Shown one piece after another: positions 1 to 6,812 of a stretch of DNA of 64,000 nucleotides. Each line of letters starts with the position of its first letter. The first letter of the stretch is position 1. The stretch comes from JAGQKC01 sp965223675 (GTDB lineage Bacteria > Nitrospirota > Nitrospiria > Nitrospirales > UBA8639): assembly GCA_965223675.1 (NCBI GenBank), contig OZ245013.1:3348001-3412000 (forward strand), written 5' to 3'. A model generated the notes under the pieces. The model was not told the DNA's origin. It searched no databases and saw only the letters and a list, made by a program, of their open reading frames with translations. Made by a program: the position numbers and the translations under genes.

Positions 1-225
1 TGTAGTCATGGGGCAGGACGAGCGATGTCGCGGACAGAAGCCAAACGACGATTCACGATTGCCGATCATGAAAAAGCCACGGCAGGGGTCGAATGTCGGA
101 AAGATAAAGACGTTATCGACGAAACCCCGCAAGCCTATAAACCCATCAATGATGTGATGAATGCGCAGAGAGATTTGGTTGAAGTCGTTCATACCCTTCG
201 TCAAGTCGTGTGTGTGAAGGGGTAA
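1..225 (+). CDS. rtcB: RNA-splicing ligase RtcB, C-terminal fragment
   Basis: The frame is open from the first base, so only the last 74 codons are present. The visible part reads CSHGAGRAMSR near its start and ends VVHTLRQVVCVKG. This is the typical RtcB C terminus; the His in the SHGAGR motif is the residue that becomes guanylated in characterised RtcB enzymes. RtcB joins 2',3'-cyclic-phosphate or 3'-phosphate RNA ends to 5'-OH ends using GTP and Mn2+. An internal ATG at 25 is not the true start because the conserved motif lies before it. An archease partner or the regulator RtcR cannot be judged because the upstream sequence is missing. Family identification is secure; the function follows from the family. 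Confidence 0.93.
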   Translation, partial: CSHGAGRAMSRTEAKRRFTIADHEKATAGVECRKDKDVIDETPQAYKPINDVMNAQRDLVEVVHTLRQVVCVKG

Positions 226-257
226 GGTTAAGGATTGATAGGCTCGCGAAACCGGTG

Positions 258-352
258 CTATAGCCGTTTCAAATAACTTCCGACTGTTCAACGCCTTCCC
301 TTCGCCGGGTTAGTGGTCAAAACGAGTTGGAACTTATTTGGATTCGCTATAG
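258..352 (+). repeat. MITE-like repeat, copy 1 (CTATAGC...GCTATAG)
   Basis: A 95-bp element begins CTATAGCCGTTTCAAA and ends GGATTCGCTATAG, so the outer 7 bp are inverted repeats. A second copy with the same ends lies at 38673-38770 and a longer, inverted one at 58697-58874. It encodes nothing. It ends 15 bp before the DUF3024 start codon, so it may supply part of that gene's promoter. A non-autonomous transposable element mobilised by a TA-target transposase is inferred. Confidence 0.7.
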
Positions 353-367
353 ACCAAAGAAAGCCCT

Positions 368-715
368 ATGGCCTTAAGTGAATTTGAAACCAAGAAATGT
401 GAAAAGTTGGTCGGGGCCTTTATGGAAAAACGTCGGCCGCCAACCCATATGCGTAAGGACCTCGATTTGGGTTTTCGTATAAAGGGGCAGAGTCTTGAAA
501 TCTTTGAGATTCGCCCGATGTGGCAACGACCAAATGAAAAAATTGAAGAACCGGTAGCCAAGACCACGTTTATCAAAACGAAGAAAGTCTGGAAGATCTA
601 TTGGCAGCGAGCTGATCTGAAATGGCATCGGTATGATCCTCATCCAGAGGTGGGAAGCCTCGACGAGTTTCTGGATATTGTGGATCGAGACGAATATGCC
701 TGTTTTTTCGGATGA
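368..715 (+). CDS. DUF3024 family protein
   Basis: This 115-residue soluble protein of unknown function belongs to the DUF3024 family by its overall pattern: MALSEFE start, a RRPPTHMRKDLDLGF segment, FEIRPMW, then KVWKIYWQRADLKWHRY and a C terminus DEYACFFG. The protein is rich in Trp and Arg/Lys and has no signal peptide or membrane segment. Length is normal for the family. No neighbouring gene points to a role; it stands alone just after a MITE-like repeat. The family often occurs in accessory regions. Family assignment is good; no function can be given. Confidence 0.8.
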   Translation: MALSEFETKKCEKLVGAFMEKRRPPTHMRKDLDLGFRIKGQSLEIFEIRPMWQRPNEKIEEPVAKTTFIKTKKVWKIYWQRADLKWHRYDPHPEVGSLDEFLDIVDRDEYACFFG

Positions 716-844
716 AGGGGTTAAAAGGCTCTCAAGCCTTAGAGTGTACCTTTTAAGGAATATGCCTGGAACTCTTAATAGAGATAAAAGCTATTATCAT
801 CTATAAACACGAAACCACGCTGAAAATAAAGGGGAAATTGGGCC

Positions 845-949
845 CTCTCAAATAGGGTATACCCTATTTGACAGGAAATTGCGACAGGGAAAAAGCCGCG
901 AAACATGCGGGTTTTGACAAACGAATTTCGGGGGGACCCTATTTGAGAG
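845..949. repeat. 24-bp perfect palindrome plus a third inverted copy
   Basis: Bases 848-871 form a perfect 24-bp palindrome centred on TA (arm TCAAATAGGGTA). The 14-bp sequence CTCTCAAATAGGGT at 845-858 recurs as its exact reverse complement at 936-949. Three copies of a TCAAATAGGGT half-site therefore sit within 105 bp, just before a small broken gene. It could be a multi-site operator or the remains of repeat ends. Nothing in this stretch codes for a protein. Confidence 0.6.
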
Positions 950-967
950 TAGGAAGGACCAAAACCA

Positions 968-1218
968 GTGCGAAAACCACGCGATCAGATAAAGTCGGTG
1001 AAGGAAAATTTATTGCTGCACAACGAAGCTGTGTATGAAGCATTGGACGGGATCAAAACCGCCCTCGATCGTGATGATTGGGGGAAGTGAAAAACGCCCT
1101 TGGCTGTATTGAAGCAGCCGGAGTGGCAGGCAAACTGTTCATTGACATGCTGGAACGGAAGGGGTTTATCACGGTCGTTGAGCCCAAGGTGGAAATTCGC
1201 TACGGGATGAAACCCTAG
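968..1218 (+). pseudogene. small phage-like protein gene, frameshifted
   Basis: Two short frames read as one protein if a single frameshift is allowed near 1085. The first runs from GTG at 968 (VRKPRDQIKSVKEN...) to a TGA at 1088-1090, and the second from about 1087 (VKNALGCIEAAGVAGKLF...) to TAG at 1216-1218. The combined protein of about 82 residues has the look of phage small-terminase-like proteins (an acidic helix, then a 'VKNAL..IEAAGV.GKL' helix), but I cannot confirm the family. The stop and next start overlap as GTGA, so two tiny coupled genes is an alternative reading. The downstream stretch to about 1400 has no intact gene. Confidence 0.35.
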
Positions 1219-1403
1219 CCGACCCATTTTGGCTTTCGCATCCGCCGTCGCACGCGCGGTTTTTGCCGGAGTGCAGTAAGATCAAATTTCGAATTGGCAA
1301 AGTGATATGTATAACGGCGGCCGCGAACGGTAGCGGGCTTAAAATCAGCAGCAGACGAAAAGTACGCAGAAAGACGCATAGGGATAGTATGATCTTCTTT
1401 TAA

Positions 1404-1625
1404 AAACCTGCAAACCCATTTTCAAAAGTTTTCCACTTTCCCTCAAAAAAAACTAAAAGAAGAACAGATAGACGTGTTGATTTTGTGCGGACCTATCGGC
1501 CCTTATTCGAAGAACGGGCACTAGGGTTTGCTCCGCTTCGTTTTGTAAAGGATGAACAGGAGCACTCAGGGCGGTGTTTAGAGGAAATTCTTGTTGAAGT
1601 CGATCGTTTGCAGGAAACCGGGTAA
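1404..1625 (+). pseudogene. unrecognised coding-like remnant
   Basis: An open stretch without an ATG ends in TAA at 1623-1625. Its second half has a protein-like composition (VDFVRTYRPLFEERALGF, then LRFVKDEQEHSG and a helical EILVEVDRLQET tail). The first half is low-complexity Lys/Arg from A-rich DNA. I do not recognise it. It is best read as the 3' remnant of a lost gene in the same degraded stretch as the frameshifted gene upstream. The whole interval 1219-1713 contains no intact gene. Confidence 0.2.
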
Positions 1626-1713
1626 CTTCCTCAAAGGCCGGGTAAGAACGGTCACAAGTCACTTCGTAGCAAATAAGTCCGTAAAGGCTCGGCGGGAAAT
1701 GTGCGGAAGGGTG

Positions 1714-2205
1714 TTATTTGTAAACCTCATCAAGAGATTTTTCCTCTTCAAAAACTCCAATAAGGTTTTGTCGATTGGCTGCTTGTAGATTTTTTTGCTG
1801 GCCTCTGGTTGTTTCAGAAAATCCTATATGAGCGTGGCCTTTGTTCTCCGGAGTTCCGTCATCCATCACACAAAACGCACGTTTGTCTTTGGGTTCTTCT
1901 GGCTCTAATTCTCTAACTTTCCCGCAATTACCCTGTAACACAGCAATGAAGTGTCTTCTTGGGTCTTTTTTGAGGAGAACGTCGATTACTTCTTTTTTTA
2001 AAACTTCTTTTGTTGTGTGGCCCTTTCTACTAACTGAAACCCTAGATTCTCGGAGTTCGGTTTTAGAAAAAGCTTCCGTGGAAATGCCATTATTTTTGTA
2101 GTTGTACGGCTCAATTAACACAAACAACAGAGCTTCTTTATTTGAAACCCTACTAGGCGAGTGCTTGCTTTGTTTGGTAGCTTCAGCGGGGCAATCTTTG
2201 GACAT
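1714..2205 (-). CDS. hypothetical protein, third gene of the TIGR04255 operon
   Basis: A 163-residue soluble, charged protein with no signal peptide or membrane segment. I do not recognise a family. Its middle contains RHFIAVLQGNCGK and a CVMDDGTPENKGHAHIGF segment; the two Cys and closely spaced His residues are the only candidate ligand or active-site residues. Its start codon overlaps the stop of the 203-residue gene upstream by one base (TAATG), so translation is probably coupled and the three proteins are made together. An antiphage or stress module is possible given the accessory setting, but that is speculation. Confidence 0.6.
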   Translation of the reverse strand: MSKDCPAEATKQSKHSPSRVSNKEALLFVLIEPYNYKNNGISTEAFSKTELRESRVSVSRKGHTTKEVLKKEVIDVLLKKDPRRHFIAVLQGNCGKVRELEPEEPKDKRAFCVMDDGTPENKGHAHIGFSETTRGQQKNLQAANRQNLIGVFEEEKSLDEVYK

Positions 2206-2816
2206 TAGGCGGCGAAATAACTTAACAAATCTTTTGGAAGCTTGGGATCTGATACTTCAGCTTTTTCTTTTCCGGGGACAAAACGGCCACCCTGAAAATA
2301 GGTGTACCCATATTCCTCATCCTCGTCGATATCTATAACCGCCTGTTTCTTCCCTCGAATCAATTTCAAGGAAATTTCCCCATCTGAGGAAATAGAAATC
2401 TTAGCTACGGGAAACTTTTTCGGGAACAAAGCCGCGATTTCCAAAGCATTGGTAATTGTCTCCAAGGAAGGCGCTGTAAAGTCTTTATCCCAATCTGCAA
2501 TGAGGTTCTTCAATTGAGCAATTTTGTTTATGACTTCCGAAGGGCTAGAGGAATCGTAAACCTGCTCTAATATTCTTGTTAATGGTTCTTTCTCATGGGT
2601 AGCGCTTTCAAGAGAGCGCAGCTTTTGGCTCCATAAAAACAGGTTTTTCGCCAATTCGGATTTTTCTGTTTGAAAGAGAAGGTGGTTAAAAGGAAAGTCG
2701 GCGCGGCTCTCTCTGACCCTTTCGTCTTCCTTAACACTTGTATCTATATCTAGCAATTGCGGCGGCATTACTACGACGATGGGAATTATTTTATTAACGG
2801 TAGTAGCTGTAAGCAT
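2205..2816 (-). CDS. hypothetical protein, second gene of the TIGR04255 operon
   Basis: A 203-residue soluble protein of unknown family. The N-terminal 30 residues start with a hydrophobic strand (IIPIVVVMPP). The centre is helical, with many Leu/Lys/Glu and a SLETITNALEIAALFP segment. The C-terminal third has beta character: KISISSDGEISLKLIRGKK, then a strongly acidic DIDEDEEYGYTYF turn and FVPGKE. The alternation suggests an alpha-beta domain with no obvious catalytic motif. Both junctions are TAATG one-base overlaps, with the TIGR04255 gene upstream and the 163-residue gene downstream. This is an unusually tight operon and suggests fixed stoichiometry or a complex. Confidence 0.62.
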   Translation of the reverse strand: MLTATTVNKIIPIVVVMPPQLLDIDTSVKEDERVRESRADFPFNHLLFQTEKSELAKNLFLWSQKLRSLESATHEKEPLTRILEQVYDSSSPSEVINKIAQLKNLIADWDKDFTAPSLETITNALEIAALFPKKFPVAKISISSDGEISLKLIRGKKQAVIDIDEDEEYGYTYFQGGRFVPGKEKAEVSDPKLPKDLLSYFAA

Positions 2817-3637
2817 TAAGTAGTTTCCCTTCTTTCCCCGAAAGTTCCCTTTAACTCCTTACTACATATTTTTTTATTAAACCAATCATGTAGCACCGCG
2901 TGGGCCTTGTTAAACCATGATGTTACATGCTTTTTTTGAAATTGTGGAGGAAATTCATTCTTTCGAATAATTAGCTCCATAATTATAGCATCACTCCTTT
3001 TTTCATTTTTCGTAACTTGGCCGGGTTTAATAGTGATTATACCCAAACTCTTATCAAGATTTGGTAAAGGAATATGGATTTCTCCAATAAAACTAGCGGC
3101 AGCAGCTTCCTTTATTGGAAAGTTCGGCATCCGCAATTGTATTCCTAAATAGTCTTCTAAAAATTCAGGATAGCGTTTTATTGGCCCATGGGTGGGTAAA
3201 AATCCATCCATGTACCTTAATTCCAAGCGCTTGATACGTAGGTACTCTTGAGGCAATGGGTATGAACTATAAAGATGGGTCACCCCTTCATCTAAATATT
3301 TTTTAAATTCTTTCCATCCGTTATACGGGGGTACAATATTCGCTGTGAACAATCCGGGGCCTGTCTGGTAGAGAGGCCATGAATTTTTGGTCTTCCTATA
3401 TCGAAAAATTGGGCTACCGCCCGTGTACTCAATGGGAATCTCTTGCGGCACAACCCGTTTGACAAACTCAAATCCATTTTTCTTTACCCGGTCTGAAAAT
3501 TTTTTATTAAAGACAGGAAAGTGAGGGTCAATTGATGCTCCGGGGATGGCAGCTACTGGTGTAGTTTCCCATCTAACTTCGGAAATGACCTCAATAAGCG
3601 GTGGTGATGTGTAGATAAAATCTTTTGTCTTAGCCAT
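2816..3637 (-). CDS. TIGR04255 family protein
   Basis: A 273-residue protein matching the sporadically distributed TIGR04255 family. The N terminus has the diagnostic SPPLIEVISEVRWE stretch, followed by FDRVKKNGFEFVKRVVPQE-type and GPGLFTANIVPPYNGW segments and the RIKRLELRYMDGF strand. Length fits the family. The biochemical role of the family is unknown. It is found patchily across unrelated bacteria, which suggests horizontal transfer. Here it is the first gene of a three-gene operon with one-base stop/start overlaps. The operon is visibly more AT-rich than the genes around it, another hint of transfer. Promoter elements would lie in the AT-rich 3640-3669 gap. Confidence 0.8.
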   Translation of the reverse strand: MAKTKDFIYTSPPLIEVISEVRWETTPVAAIPGASIDPHFPVFNKKFSDRVKKNGFEFVKRVVPQEIPIEYTGGSPIFRYRKTKNSWPLYQTGPGLFTANIVPPYNGWKEFKKYLDEGVTHLYSSYPLPQEYLRIKRLELRYMDGFLPTHGPIKRYPEFLEDYLGIQLRMPNFPIKEAAAASFIGEIHIPLPNLDKSLGIITIKPGQVTKNEKRSDAIIMELIIRKNEFPPQFQKKHVTSWFNKAHAVLHDWFNKKICSKELKGTFGERRETT

Positions 3638-3669
3638 ATTGAAGAAGCACTATATCCTTTTTTTACATA

Positions 3670-3891
3670 TCAAACAAAATCGAATTCTTTGGCGCGAAAA
3701 ACGTAGAGGCAATCCTGCCCAAACACATACCATAGTTTCTCGATAAATCCGGCTTTCAGGTTGAAACGGCGGTAATAGCGCTCTTTGGGAACCATATCAC
3801 TGGTGAACGTATAGAGAAAGATATCATTGATTAATTTTCCGCCCGGATAATGAAAGTGGAAAGCCATCCCCGGCGTGAGTGACTCCGACAT
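3670..3891 (-). CDS. small hypothetical protein
   Basis: A 73-residue protein rich in aromatic residues (Phe/Tyr about 20 percent), with FHFHYPGGKL near the start and the ending KLWYVFGQDCLYVFRAKEFDFV. No signal peptide or convincing membrane helix is present. The family is not recognised. It starts 9 bp after the stop of a truncated gene on the same strand (3901-4062), so the two look like a co-transcribed remnant of a mobile element. It ends 32 bp before the TIGR04255 operon start. Confidence 0.45.
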   Translation of the reverse strand: MSESLTPGMAFHFHYPGGKLINDIFLYTFTSDMVPKERYYRRFNLKAGFIEKLWYVFGQDCLYVFRAKEFDFV

Positions 3892-3900
3892 GGACGGGTC

Positions 3901-4062
3901 TTACGCGGCTTCGTCGAGATCGTCGTCTGCCTCCCCTCCTCCGTCTAGTTCCAGACATTTGCCGAGGGCTTGCTGCGAGACAGCCGCTAACGCGGCAAGG
4001 TCTTTGATGCCGAAACTGTTTGAGGTCTTCCACTCATCACCGGCGCGCAGACACACGCATAA
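3901..4062 (-). pseudogene. 5'-truncated remnant of a mobile-element small protein
   Basis: A minus-strand frame ending at 3901 encodes LRAGDEWKTSNSFGIKDL followed by an AALAAVSQQALGKC helix and an acidic tail. The DEWKTSNSFG core resembles a common short protein of plasmids and integrative elements (typical core 'DGD.WK.TTSFGRDDL...A'). The usual N-terminal strands are missing because an in-frame stop lies directly upstream (4066-4068 region), so the gene is truncated or internally broken. A GTG at 4056 could start a 50-residue stub. Family likeness is from memory and is tentative. Confidence 0.35.
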
Positions 4063-4288
4063 CCGTTAACGGGTTTGGCTAATCTTCGGCAGAACCGGTT
4101 CTTCACAAAATCCTCTTTACCTCAACGACCCTCCTTTATCCTCGAAAACCTTTTGTGCCTCTCTTTTTTTAAGAAAGAAAAGAGGTAAAGTTGCTGGCTT
4201 TACGATATGGATTCATACGGGCATGCCGGATGAAATCTATATGAATGAGGGCGCTTCTCGAATATTTTCCCTTTAAGTATATATAAAG

Positions 4289-4313
4289 ACATATTTTTTA
4301 TAAAAATATATGT
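4289..4313. promoter_or_regulatory. AT-rich palindrome upstream of hipBA, probable operator
   Basis: An imperfect 25-bp palindrome with arms ACATAT and ATATGT around a TTTTTATAAAAA-type centre lies 40 bp before hipB. HipB-type antitoxins bind palindromes in their own promoter, so this is the likely autoregulatory operator. The surrounding 4265-4335 is almost pure A/T and could hold the -10 element. The rest of 4074-4288 shows no gene. Confidence 0.5.
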
Positions 4314-4352
4314 TATAGTATATAAAATAGTCAAATATAAGGGCTTCAAGAA

Positions 4353-4664
4353 ATGAGCAAAGACATCGGAAAAATATTACGTAATGCCCGTAAGGCCAAA
4401 GGCCTGACCCAAAAAGACCTTGGTGCGAAAATGGGACTTCCCCAAAGCCACATTTCTCAAATTGAGGCTGGCAAGGTCGATCTACGTTTTTCCAGCCTTC
4501 AGGAAATGGCGCGCATACTTGATCTCGAAGCGATCCTCATTCCGCGCCCCTTATTCCCCGTTGTCCGTTCCATCATTTCCGGCCAAAGCCACACGACAAA
4601 GCCAGCCTGGCAACCAGACTCTGAAACAGAAGAAGAGACGGAAGAGGAGGACGAGCTCTCATGA
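4353..4664 (+). CDS. hipB: HipB-like antitoxin, XRE family
   Basis: A 103-residue DNA-binding protein. Residues 6-60 form a helix-turn-helix of the Cro/CI (XRE) type: ILRNARKAKGLTQKDLGAKMG, then LPQSHISQIEAGKVDLRFSSL. The C-terminal 30 residues are strongly acidic (SETEEETEEEDE) and may be the flexible tail that contacts the kinase. Its stop overlaps the hipA start as ATGA (4661-4664), the usual coupled arrangement in which antitoxin precedes toxin. It is expected to repress the operon by binding the AT-rich palindrome at 4289-4313 and to neutralise HipA by complex formation. Confidence 0.9.
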   Translation: MSKDIGKILRNARKAKGLTQKDLGAKMGLPQSHISQIEAGKVDLRFSSLQEMARILDLEAILIPRPLFPVVRSIISGQSHTTKPAWQPDSETEEETEEEDELS

Positions 4665-5875
4665 CAGCCATTCTCGAAATCTTCCTAAACGACACCCGCA
4701 TTGGCACACTCACCCTCCTGCCTGACGGAGCGATGATCTTTGTTTTCGATGAAGCGTATGAACATGATTCTAGTCGGCCAACCTTAAGCCAGTCGTTTTA
4801 CTCAGCGGACCGTACGCTTCTTACTTCCTCGCGGCCAACTCGCAGTGGCGCGGCTCCGCCGTTTTTTTCCAATCTCCTCCCGGAAGGCCATCTCCGAAAA
4901 TACCTCGCCGAGCGTGCGGGCATTAAACAATCGCAGGAATTTCATCTGCTTCACCTATTAGGAGAAGATTTGCCCGGTGCCGTCATAGCCAAACCTGCAA
5001 AAGATTTCTCGCTGTCACTCGATAAGCAGAGTGACGAATCTACGAAACCTCAATTATCACACGAGCAGCCGTTTCGTTTTTCTCTAGCCGGGGTCCAATT
5101 AAAGTTTTCCGCTCTCATGGCGCATGATGGCGGGCTGAGCATTCCGGCCTCCGGCATAGGAGGAAATTGGATCGTCAAACTTCCCTCCCCCACGCACGAC
5201 CTCATTCCAGAAAATGAATTTGCCATGATGCATATGGCAGCCGCCGTTGGCATCCCAACCCCAGAAATACAACTCATTCCACTCAACGCCATCGCGGCTC
5301 TGCCGGATTTTGGCAAACTACGCGGCGCGCAAGCGCTAGCCGTTAAACGCTTTGATCGAACGACCGGCGGCGGTCGCCTCCATATTGAGGATTTCGCGCA
5401 AGTCTATACTGTTCCGCCGGACAAAAAGTACGAAAGTGTCAGTTTCACCAACATCGCCGGCATGATTTGGACATTGACTGGAGAAGCCGGTTTGAAAGAT
5501 TTTATCCGCCGCCTGACCTTTACGATCTTAACCGGCAACGGTGACATGCACTTAAAAAACTGGTCATTTATTTATCGAGATGGGCACACCCCTCAACTGG
5601 CGCCAGCGTATGACATGGTTTCAACTATTCCCTACATACCCAACGATAAGCTCGCACTCAAATTTGTCAACACGAAAAATATGGATGCGTGTGATGAATC
5701 TCTGTTCCAAAAACTTGCAGAGAAAGCCCGGTTACCCAAAACACTTGTCCGGGAGACTGTCCGAAGCACCGCCACCGCAACCCGTGAAATCTGGTCGAAA
5801 GAAAAGTCCCATTTTAATCTACCATCAGATATCACCAAGACGATCGATCGACATATGAAAACCATACCCTTATGA
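4661..5875 (+). CDS. hipA: HipA-family serine/threonine kinase toxin
   Basis: A 404-residue HipA-type kinase. The N-terminal region (about 1-110) is the HipA N1-like domain. The glycine-rich ATP loop is FSLAGVQLKFSA, then GGNWIVKLPSP supplies the lysine. The catalytic loop GNGDMHLKNWS has Asp295 and the metal-binding YDM has Asp318, a spacing of 23 residues as in E. coli HipA. Known HipA enzymes phosphorylate aminoacyl-tRNA synthetases such as GltX and cause growth arrest and persistence; the target here is unknown. All catalytic residues are present, so the toxin is probably active. It overlaps hipB by 4 bp. Confidence 0.93.
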   Translation: MTAILEIFLNDTRIGTLTLLPDGAMIFVFDEAYEHDSSRPTLSQSFYSADRTLLTSSRPTRSGAAPPFFSNLLPEGHLRKYLAERAGIKQSQEFHLLHLLGEDLPGAVIAKPAKDFSLSLDKQSDESTKPQLSHEQPFRFSLAGVQLKFSALMAHDGGLSIPASGIGGNWIVKLPSPTHDLIPENEFAMMHMAAAVGIPTPEIQLIPLNAIAALPDFGKLRGAQALAVKRFDRTTGGGRLHIEDFAQVYTVPPDKKYESVSFTNIAGMIWTLTGEAGLKDFIRRLTFTILTGNGDMHLKNWSFIYRDGHTPQLAPAYDMVSTIPYIPNDKLALKFVNTKNMDACDESLFQKLAEKARLPKTLVRETVRSTATATREIWSKEKSHFNLPSDITKTIDRHMKTIPL

Positions 5876-6042
5876 CGGCTCATCGTATCTTCCAATTCCC
5901 CACTCCAACTATCTTTCACGCGCACTATCGCGGTCGAAAAATTTTGTCATAAAGATGCGCAATTCACTTGTTTTCTGATTGAGGTAGTTCTTTGCTGAAT
6001 GGTACAGATGGGAGAAAAACCAGATGGGGATCACCTGTTCAT

Positions 6043-6079
6043 TTGACAAGTTGTTATGTTTGCACTACACTGTAGTGCA
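6043..6079 (+). promoter_or_regulatory. promoter with operator overlapping the start codon
   Basis: TTGACA at 6043-6048 and TACACT at 6066-6071 are separated by exactly 17 bp. The -10 lies inside a perfect inverted repeat, TGCACTAC-ACT-GTAGTGCA at 6061-6079, whose last base is the A of the antitoxin ATG. Transcription would start at about 6078-6079, so the message may be leaderless. A ribbon-helix-helix antitoxin binding this repeat would block RNA polymerase directly. Confidence 0.7.
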
Positions 6080-6372
6080 TGAGTAAGACATCTGTCTATA
6101 GCTGGCGAATCGATCCGGAATTGAAGAATATTCTTGAGCAGGAAGCTAAAAGTGAACAGACCAGTATGGCTCACCTTCTGGATCGGATCGTCAAGGACTG
6201 GCTTGACCAGAGGAACTCCTCGGATGACGAAGAGGTGCAGCGGCGCTTGCATGAAGCAGCTCGGAAAACCTTTGGGAAAATTAAAAGCGGTGATCTATAT
6301 GGGTCGGAACAGGTGCGGGAACGAGTTCGGGCCCGATTAAGGCAAAAGCGTGCAGCCCAAAGGTCTCATTGA
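6079..6372 (+). CDS. ribbon-helix-helix antitoxin of a VapBC-type pair
   Basis: A 97-residue protein. The N-terminal 45 residues fit a ribbon-helix-helix fold: a short strand SVYSWRIDPELK, then helices ILEQEAKSEQTSMAHLLD and RIVKDWLDQ. The basic C terminus (RERVRARLRQKRAAQ) would contact the toxin. The start is placed at 6079 because the promoter -10 lies only 8 bp upstream; there is no room for a Shine-Dalgarno sequence. It overlaps the PIN toxin gene by 23 bp, the expected antitoxin-toxin coupling. Autoregulation through the 19-bp inverted repeat at its start is likely. Confidence 0.85.
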   Translation: MSKTSVYSWRIDPELKNILEQEAKSEQTSMAHLLDRIVKDWLDQRNSSDDEEVQRRLHEAARKTFGKIKSGDLYGSEQVRERVRARLRQKRAAQRSH

Positions 6373-6769
6373 CACGGGGCCAATCGTTGCCCTTTTGGAT
6401 CGAGGTGATCGGTGGCACAAAACATGTGTGGAGTCCTTTTCCAACCTCCAGTTACCCCTTGCGACGACGGCAGCAGTTCTTGCTGAACTCTTCCACTTTC
6501 TTGGTGATCATCCCCAACGCATTGAAAACGCATGGCGAATGTTACGTTCAGGCGCGATTACCGTTCTTGCCATTACAGATGATGATATGCCAAGCCTTGA
6601 TCGTCTTATGAAACAGTACGCCGATTGCCCCATGGATTTTGCGGATGCCACGTTGGTCCATCTCGCGAAGCGAGAATCCTTATCCATGATATTCACGATT
6701 GACCATGATGACTTTGAAACCTACCGAATTGACGGTAGGCGAAAATTTCAGATCATCCCTTCTCGCTAA
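6350..6769 (+). CDS. PIN-domain ribonuclease toxin (VapC-like)
   Basis: A 139-residue PIN-domain protein with a GTG start inside the antitoxin gene. The acidic metal-binding residues are all present: Asp8 (GLIDTGP), Glu46 (VLAELFHF), Asp96 and Asp99 (MDFADATL) and Asp118 (FTIDHDDF). VapC-type PIN toxins cleave tRNA or rRNA with Mg2+ or Mn2+ and are held inactive by the partner antitoxin. The pair is complete and looks functional. An alternative downstream start is unlikely because the first strand with Asp8 is essential. Confidence 0.9.
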   Translation: MQPKGLIDTGPIVALLDRGDRWHKTCVESFSNLQLPLATTAAVLAELFHFLGDHPQRIENAWRMLRSGAITVLAITDDDMPSLDRLMKQYADCPMDFADATLVHLAKRESLSMIFTIDHDDFETYRIDGRRKFQIIPSR

Positions 6770-6812
6770 AACCTTTTGATGTTCTTTCCTTATTAACTCC
6801 TGCCCTTTTGTC

